The notes under the pieces were generated by a model. That model was not told the DNA's origin and did not search any database. It saw only the letters and a program-made list of their open reading frames with translations. The position numbers were made by a program, and so were the translations under genes. A stretch of 64,000 nt of DNA from NCBI RefSeq assembly GCF_025857195.1, contig NZ_CP109787.1:2669501-2733500 (forward strand), given 5' to 3'. Within the stretch, counting starts at the first letter, position 1; each line of letters begins with the position of its first letter. Positions 58,178 through 64,000 of the stretch are shown here, one piece after another. This DNA comes from Leisingera thetidis (GTDB lineage Bacteria; Pseudomonadota; Alphaproteobacteria; Rhodobacterales; Rhodobacteraceae).

Positions 58178-58639
58178 ATGGGCAAAATTGCAGATCATAT
58201 TGACCGCGCCCTTCTGCGGGCGCTGCAGCAGGACGCCGGCCTGTCGCAGCGGGAGCTGGCCGACAAGGTGGGGCTGTCGCAGAACGCCTGCTGGCGGCGG
58301 CTGAAGGCGCTGAATGACAGCGGCCTGCTGAAAGGCTCCACGGCGCGGCTGGACCGCAAGCAGCTGGGGCTGGATCTGGTGGTGTTCGTGCTGCTGCGCA
58401 CAAGGCATCACTCGGCGGAGTGGCTGCAGACCTTCCGCCGCCATGTGCTGGCCATCCCCGAGGTGGTGGATTTCCACCGCATCGGCGGCGATTACGACTA
58501 CCAGCTGAAAGTGGTGACCCAGGACATGGCCAGCTATGACAAGGTCTATCAGCAGCTGATTGCCGGGGTCGAGCTGGACAGCGTGACCTCCTATTTTGCG
58601 ATGGAGGCAATTGCCGAAGGGCGGCCGCTGCCGCTTTGA
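58178..58639 (+). CDS. Lrp/AsnC family transcriptional regulator
   Basis: A 153-residue regulator from the ATG at 58178. The N-terminal AsnC-type HTH is DHIDRALLRALQQDAGLSQRELADKVGLSQNACWRRLKAL. The C-terminal RAM domain includes VVVFVLLRTRHH and DFHRIGGDYDYQLKVVTQDM, which senses amino acids. The divergent class V PLP enzyme is the likely target. The shared 104-base gap is AT-rich by local standards, as for Lrp sites, but I cannot place an operator. A convergent-end repeat follows the stop. Confidence 0.93.
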   Translation: MGKIADHIDRALLRALQQDAGLSQRELADKVGLSQNACWRRLKALNDSGLLKGSTARLDRKQLGLDLVVFVLLRTRHHSAEWLQTFRRHVLAIPEVVDFHRIGGDYDYQLKVVTQDMASYDKVYQQLIAGVELDSVTSYFAMEAIAEGRPLPL

Positions 58640-58653
58640 CCCGCCGGCCGGGC

Positions 58654-58717
58654 AAGGGGGCGCTGCCCCCTCAGCCTGCGGCTTCACCCCCGGAGTATTT
58701 CAAACCAGAAAGAAGCA
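58654..58717. repeat. Convergent-end intergenic repeat, copy 4
   Basis: The hairpin GGGGGCGCTGCCCCC is followed by CACCCCCGGAGTATTT and CCAGAAAGAAGC. It lies between the Lrp-like gene and the convergent PA14-like gene. The first half matches copy 1 and the second half copy 2. Confidence 0.65.
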
Positions 58718-58725
58718 GCGGCCGG

Positions 58726-59301
58726 TCAGTGCCCGAAGGCGCTGTCCTTCATCCATTTCGGGCGTTTGCCGTCGGGCCCCATGCGCATGTGCAGGCAGGC
58801 GGTGCCGAGACGCTGGAAATACAGGATGTCGACCGGGTACCAGCCCGGCGACGGCACCTCGACCTGGGTGAGCACGGTGCTGTCGCAGGATTGGCGGCCG
58901 TCGAATTCGCCGACAATCTGGCCGCCGATGCTGGCGCGCAGCCCGTCATTGGTCAGGAAGTCGATGTTGTGGATGCCCGGCGTGTCCAGTTTCACATAGC
59001 CGGTGATCCGCGCCGCCACATGCAGCGGCCGATTGGCGGTCAGCGTATTCTGCCCCTCTTCGGTGTCGCGGTTGTCCAGGCCGGCGATGGGGCGGCCCGG
59101 TTCGCTGCCGATCTTCAGGGCGGAGGACGCCTCCGCCAATGACTTCACGTCCTGAGGATACGCGTAGACCACCGCAAGGCCGGGTTTGACGCCGGAGGGC
59201 TGCGGGTTCGCAGGCGTGAGCGTCAGCGGCGCGGCGGCCGCCGCCGCCGCCCCCAGAGCCGTGGCGGCGGCGGCGGCAGCTGCTTGCATCAAGATCTTCA
59301 T
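58726..59301 (-). CDS. Secreted PA14-like protein
   Basis: A 191-residue protein with a signal peptide (about 1-23, poly-Ala core). The mature part includes PLHVAARITGYVKLDTPGIH, DFLTNDGLRASIGGQIVGEFDG and VEVPSPGWYPVDILYFQRLGTACLHM, a beta-rich pattern like the PA14 domain, which binds carbohydrate or protein in toxins, adhesins and glycosidases. No catalytic site is seen. It may be a periplasmic or cell-surface binding protein. Confidence 0.75.
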   Translation of the reverse strand: MKILMQAAAAAAATALGAAAAAAAPLTLTPANPQPSGVKPGLAVVYAYPQDVKSLAEASSALKIGSEPGRPIAGLDNRDTEEGQNTLTANRPLHVAARITGYVKLDTPGIHNIDFLTNDGLRASIGGQIVGEFDGRQSCDSTVLTQVEVPSPGWYPVDILYFQRLGTACLHMRMGPDGKRPKWMKDSAFGH

Positions 59302-59410
59302 TGGTCACTCCCTGTCGTTTTCAAGCAGGATAGTCCCAATGGCACCGCCCGGCCACAGCTTTCAGGAATCCAGGCGGAGCGGACCATTCGGGCGATGAGG
59401 AATTGGCAAA

Positions 59411-59441
59411 AGAAAAAGGGCTGCCCCGCAGGACAGCCCTT
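59411..59441 (-). terminator. Rho-independent terminator of rpsD
   Basis: On the minus strand AAGGGCTG and CAGCCCTT form an eight-pair stem with a ten-base loop, followed by TTTCT. It starts about 30 bases after the rpsD stop. Confidence 0.88.
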
Positions 59442-59470
59442 CCAGCCGTGTGCCCCGATGGGCCGCAGGC

Positions 59471-60091
59471 TTAGTTCTTGGCGTAGAATTCGACGACCAG
59501 GTTCGGTTCCATCACAACCGGGTACGGCACGTCGCCCAGGCCGGGGGTGCGCACGAAGGTTGCGGTCAGCTTGGAGTGATCGGCTTCGATGTAATCGGGC
59601 ACGTCGCGCTCGGCCAGCTGGGTGGCTTCCAGGATGGCAACCATCTGCTTGGACTTGTCGCGGACCTCGATCACGTCGCCCTCTTTCACGCGGTAGGAGG
59701 GGATGTTGACGCGCTTGCCGTTCACGGTCACGTGGCCGTGGTTGACGAACTGGCGGGCCGCAAAGACGGTTGCCACGAACTTGGCGCGGTAGACGACGGC
59801 GTCCAGGCGGCGCTCGAGCAGGCCGATCAGGTTTTCACCGGTGTCGCCGGCCACACGCTCGGCTTCGCCGTAGATGCGGCGGAACTGCTTTTCGGTCAGG
59901 TCGCCGTAGTAGCCCTTGAGCTTCTGCTTGGCGCGCAGCTGGATGCCGAAGTCGGAAAGTTTGCCCTTGCGACGCTGGCCGTGCTGGCCGGGGCCGTAGT
60001 CGCGGCGGTTGACCGGGGACTTCGGGCGGCCCCAGATGTTTTCGCCCATGCGGCGGTCGATCTTGTACTTGGCAGACGTGCGTTTGGTCAC
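59471..60091 (-). CDS. rpsD: 30S ribosomal protein S4
   Basis: The 206-residue primary 16S rRNA-binding protein begins [20 protein letters not shown] and contains the S4 RNA-binding domain ([34 protein letters not shown]). The start is GTG at 60089-60091, with AAGGAG eight bases upstream. It is alone, not in an rpsM-K-D-rpoA cluster, which is usual in alphaproteobacteria of this group. A strong terminator follows and a long leader precedes it. Confidence 0.98.
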   Translation of the reverse strand: MTKRTSAKYKIDRRMGENIWGRPKSPVNRRDYGPGQHGQRRKGKLSDFGIQLRAKQKLKGYYGDLTEKQFRRIYGEAERVAGDTGENLIGLLERRLDAVVYRAKFVATVFAARQFVNHGHVTVNGKRVNIPSYRVKEGDVIEVRDKSKQMVAILEATQLAERDVPDYIEADHSKLTATFVRTPGLGDVPYPVVMEPNLVVEFYAKN

Positions 60092-60415
60092 GGCTGATCT
60101 CCTTATTAGCGGCTTCGCAGCTTGCTCCGAAAACCGGTTCCCCCTTTTCCGGCTGCAAACGCGAGTGCCTGCCGCCGTATGGTCTGAACCGCCCCGGGCA
60201 AGCCGTGACTATTAAGGGCGTTGTCCTCTTGCTCCGCATCCAGGATCCGGGCATGACAGGCATCCCCTTGCGGGGGCCACCAACACCAATGAAGCCGCGC
60301 TTATATAGGCGGGCGGCGCAGAGTCAACACGGCTGTGCCGCGTTTGGCAGGAAAATCTGCACGGACCGCCAAGGCCCGGCCGCGTGGGTGCGCCGGGGGT
60401 GGTCCGCAAAAGGCC
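60092..60415. other. Long rpsD leader and upstream spacer (324 bp)
   Basis: The promoter at 60300-60327 puts the transcript start near 60293, giving a leader of about 200 bases. It contains GC hairpins, including one around 60140-60165 with CCGGTT and AACCGG-like arms near the start codon. I see no gene. Upstream of the promoter, to 60415, is spacer before the Hint-protein stop. Confidence 0.55.
60300..60327 (-). promoter_or_regulatory. rpsD promoter
   Basis: On the minus strand TTGACT and TATAAG are separated by 16 bases, a strong sigma-70 match, about 210 bases upstream of the rpsD GTG. Confidence 0.65.
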
Positions 60416-61477
60416 TCAGGCGGCCTCGTGGCCGAGTATTGCCGCCTCGGAGGCGCTGAGGCTGCGGCGGGCGTAGGCGCCATAAGACAGCGGGTTGCGC
60501 TCCAGCGCCGGCTGCAGGCGGAACAGCCGCGCCCGGTCGCTGTCGCTCAGCTCCGTCAGCGCGGCGTTGGAGGGGTGGAAGCTGTCTGTCTCAACGCCAT
60601 TGGCCCAGAGCACCTGGTGATTGGCCAGCATAAGGTGGATATAGGTCACCTCCCGCACCGAGGCGTCGGGCAGGATGGTGCGGCCGTTGGCCAGATCGCC
60701 GGCCGCAACCAGCACTTCCGGGGTATTGAACAGGTCCCGCACGCGGGCACCGCGCAGCAGCATCCGGTGGTCGGGGGAGACCAGCAGCTCCTGTTCCGGG
60801 CGGTCGATGCCCAGGGCGCCCGCATGAATGCGGATCGGCCGCAGCCGCGGCATCGCAAACAGCCGCGCGCCGCTGATCCGGCGCGAACCGATCCACAGGA
60901 TCTCCTGGGCGCCGTTGTCGCGGGTCTGGACCTTTTCGCCTTCGCGCAGCTGCTCGATCCGTTTCGGACCGCCGGGGGTGGCGATCAGGGTGCCGGGGGT
61001 AAAGCAGATCACACCGGTTTCGCCCTGCGGACGTCCGGCGCAGATGGTGCCGAGAGAGTGATGCACCACCCATAGATCGGTGCCGCGCGGCGGCATGTCA
61101 TCGACAAACATCAGCAGCGGGCGCTGGTCCGGGCCGACCTCGATCAGGGTGACCGTGAAACTCTGCACGCCGTTGGTCACGACAAAGCTGCTGTCCATCA
61201 GCGGCTCGTCGACCTCGACCGCATCAACGTCGGTCCGGTGCTGAACCGCTGCCCCGACCAGCCTGCGCACCGACCGTGCCGCCCGGCGGCGCAATTCTGC
61301 CTCGCCGTTTGCCATGTCCAGCCGCAACAGCCCCGACGGCCCGTCCACCCGCACAGCATCGCCATGCCAGGACCAAGCCGCCCCTACATCGAGAGCGTCC
61401 ACCGGTGCGGCCGGAAGGCCGTCGATTTCGGTTTGCGACCAGGAAACAACAAACGTGCCACGAAAGCCCGTTTTCAT
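60416..61477 (-). CDS. Hint-domain (hedgehog/intein-type) protein
   Basis: A 353-residue protein. The Hint core begins at VICFTPGTLIATPGGPKRI with Cys158, the nucleophile position of self-cleaving Hint domains, and continues through GEKVQTRDNGAQEILWIGSRRI to ELLVSPDHRMLLRGAR with His237. The N-terminal 150 residues have no recognised domain. Such single-Hint proteins are frequent in Roseobacters and are often attached to secreted repeat proteins; here no C-terminal intein-style Asn is evident. It may process itself or be a fragment of a larger system. No signal peptide was seen. Confidence 0.8.
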   Translation of the reverse strand: MKTGFRGTFVVSWSQTEIDGLPAAPVDALDVGAAWSWHGDAVRVDGPSGLLRLDMANGEAELRRRAARSVRRLVGAAVQHRTDVDAVEVDEPLMDSSFVVTNGVQSFTVTLIEVGPDQRPLLMFVDDMPPRGTDLWVVHHSLGTICAGRPQGETGVICFTPGTLIATPGGPKRIEQLREGEKVQTRDNGAQEILWIGSRRISGARLFAMPRLRPIRIHAGALGIDRPEQELLVSPDHRMLLRGARVRDLFNTPEVLVAAGDLANGRTILPDASVREVTYIHLMLANHQVLWANGVETDSFHPSNAALTELSDSDRARLFRLQPALERNPLSYGAYARRSLSASEAAILGHEAA

Positions 61478-61681
61478 CTGCCTGTATGCCTGCTTCAGTT
61501 CATTATTATTAACGAAACCTTAACAAAGCCCCGGGAGCCGGGAAACAGCAGTGCCATAAAATGGTTGTGAGCGTGCCCTTTACGCATCATACCTCATGCG
61601 GCTGCAGCTGCCGTCAGGGCAGCCGCCCGTCACGGAAAGAAGCCACGGCGATTGTTTTCAAAGCCAGAACAAACCCGTGCG

Positions 61682-62597
61682 TCAGGGCATCGGCGCATAG
61701 CTGGCCCGCAAGGCATCGGCCGCCTGGCGCACCACATCTGCCACCTGCATCAGCTGCCGCGCCAAGGGGTTGCTGCGGCGCCAGATCATGCCGATGGTGC
61801 GCGCGGGCTGCGGGTCGCGGAAACGTGCCACCGAAACCACCGCTGAGCGGGTTTCAACCGGCACCGCCATTTCGGGAATCAGCGTCACACCGATGCCGGC
61901 GCTGACCATCTGCACCAGGGTCGACAGCGAGCTGCCGTCCAGCAGCTCGCGCGGGGCCGCCGATTGCATGTTGCAGAACGACAGCGCCTGATCGCGGAAG
62001 CAATGCCCCTCCTCCAGCAGCAGGAGCCGCATTTCGCGCAATCCCTCGGGGCCGGGAACCGGCTTGCCGGTGTCCTCCCCCGGGCGGACCAGCACGAAGT
62101 CCTCGGAAAACAGCGCCACTTCCTCAAACGCCGGCTCTGAGACCGGCAGTGCCACGATGGCGGTGTCCAGCCGTCCCTCCCCCAGTTCCTCCAGCAGTTT
62201 GGGGGTCACGGTTTCGCGCACCCGGATGTCGGCCTCCGGATACTGCCGGGTCAAGTTGCCGACGATGGATGGCAGCAGATAGGGCGCGATAGTGGGAATC
62301 ACCCCGATGCGCAGCCGCCCGGCCAGCCCCTCGCGCGAGGCGCGCGCCAGCTCGCCCAATTCATCCACAGAGCGCAGGATGCCGCGCACCCGCACGGCCA
62401 GATCCTCGCCGAAGCTGGTCAGGCGGACCTGGCGCGCTCCGCGCTCCACCAGCTGCACCCCCAGCACCTCCTCCAGCTCCTTGATTTGAACCGACAAAGC
62501 AGGCTGCGACACCGCGCAGGCATCCGCCGCACGGCCGAAATGGCGGTGCTGCGCCAGCGCCTCGAAATAGCGCATCTGGCGGAGGGTCACGTTTATC

Positions 62598-62599
<2 letters not shown>
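61682..62599 (-). CDS. oxyR: Hydrogen peroxide-inducible regulator OxyR
   Basis: The 305-residue LysR-type regulator has the N-terminal winged HTH (RYFEALAQHRHFGRAADACAVSQPALSVQIK) and the redox pair Cys200 and Cys209 in EEGHCFRDQALSFCNM, matching Cys199 and Cys208 of E. coli. Oxidation forms a disulfide and activates target genes. It is divergent from katG, the archetypal target. Its start codon overlaps the candidate OxyR site and no clear ribosome-binding site precedes it, so it may be leaderless or autoregulated. Confidence 0.95.

Positions 62600-64000
<1,401 letters not shown>

Overview
The window is GC-rich chromosomal DNA from an alphaproteobacterium, most likely a Roseobacter-group Rhodobacteraceae such as a Leisingera or Phaeobacter relative. 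This rests on the protein sequences themselves (DUF1150 beside a small heat-shock protein, a family II pyrophosphatase, DUF2161, DUF2125, TIGR01459, the F1-only atpHAGDC operon and a monocistronic rpsD), on gene order, and on Roseobacter-style short repeats between convergent genes. No species was verified. No rRNA, tRNA, CRISPR array, transposase, integrase or prophage gene was seen, so this is mostly core genome.

Layout. 1-5 kb: a phzF-like gene cut by the left edge, a secreted HExxH protease-like protein, hsp20 with DUF1150, a YdcH protein and an SLC13 permease. 5-9 kb: a uracil/xanthine permease and purE-purK. 8.4-12.7 kb (minus): an RNA-ligase-fold protein, a stand-alone phnM-type amidohydrolase coupled to a secreted lipase-like hydrolase, an EamA transporter and a GNAT acetyltransferase. 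12.9-15 kb: groES-groEL with promoter, CIRCE operator and terminator. 15-21 kb: DUF2161 nuclease-like protein, tandem TraB/GumN paralogues, Mn-dependent pyrophosphatase and a chemoreceptor. 21-29 kb: HAD hydrolase, MaoC hydratase, ribF with a YcgN protein, threonine aldolase, an alpha/beta hydrolase with a DsbA-like isomerase, and prs. 29-36 kb: divergent MFS transporter and MerR regulator, an H-type lectin protein, NhaC antiporter, a PAS protein and a two-part methyltransferase. 36-41 kb: the F1 ATPase operon. 41-51.5 kb: methyltransferase, gloB, clpA, an M23 peptidase, a MotA/TolQ-like plus MotB/OmpA-like motor pair, a gamma-glutamylcyclotransferase and DUF2125. 51.9-58.6 kb: extensin-like protein, tyrC and hisC, a 548-residue lysine-rich orphan, and a class V PLP enzyme divergent from an Lrp/AsnC regulator. 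58.7-64 kb: a PA14-like protein, rpsD, a Hint-domain protein, and oxyR divergent from katG, which runs off the right edge.

Functional themes are nucleotide metabolism (uraA, purE/K, prs, ppaC), protein quality control (groESL, hsp20, clpA), energy (atpHAGDC, NhaC), aromatic and histidine synthesis (hisC, tyrC), and oxidative stress (oxyR-katG with a well-spaced candidate OxyR site). The best candidates for undescribed biology are the long-coiled-coil rotary-motor-like pair at 46.8-49.9 kb, the lysine-rich peptidoglycan-binding-like orphan at 54.8-56.5 kb, the lone RNA-ligase protein at 8.4-9.1 kb, the possible small RNA at 46.67-46.76 kb, and a short repeat found in four convergent intergenic regions.
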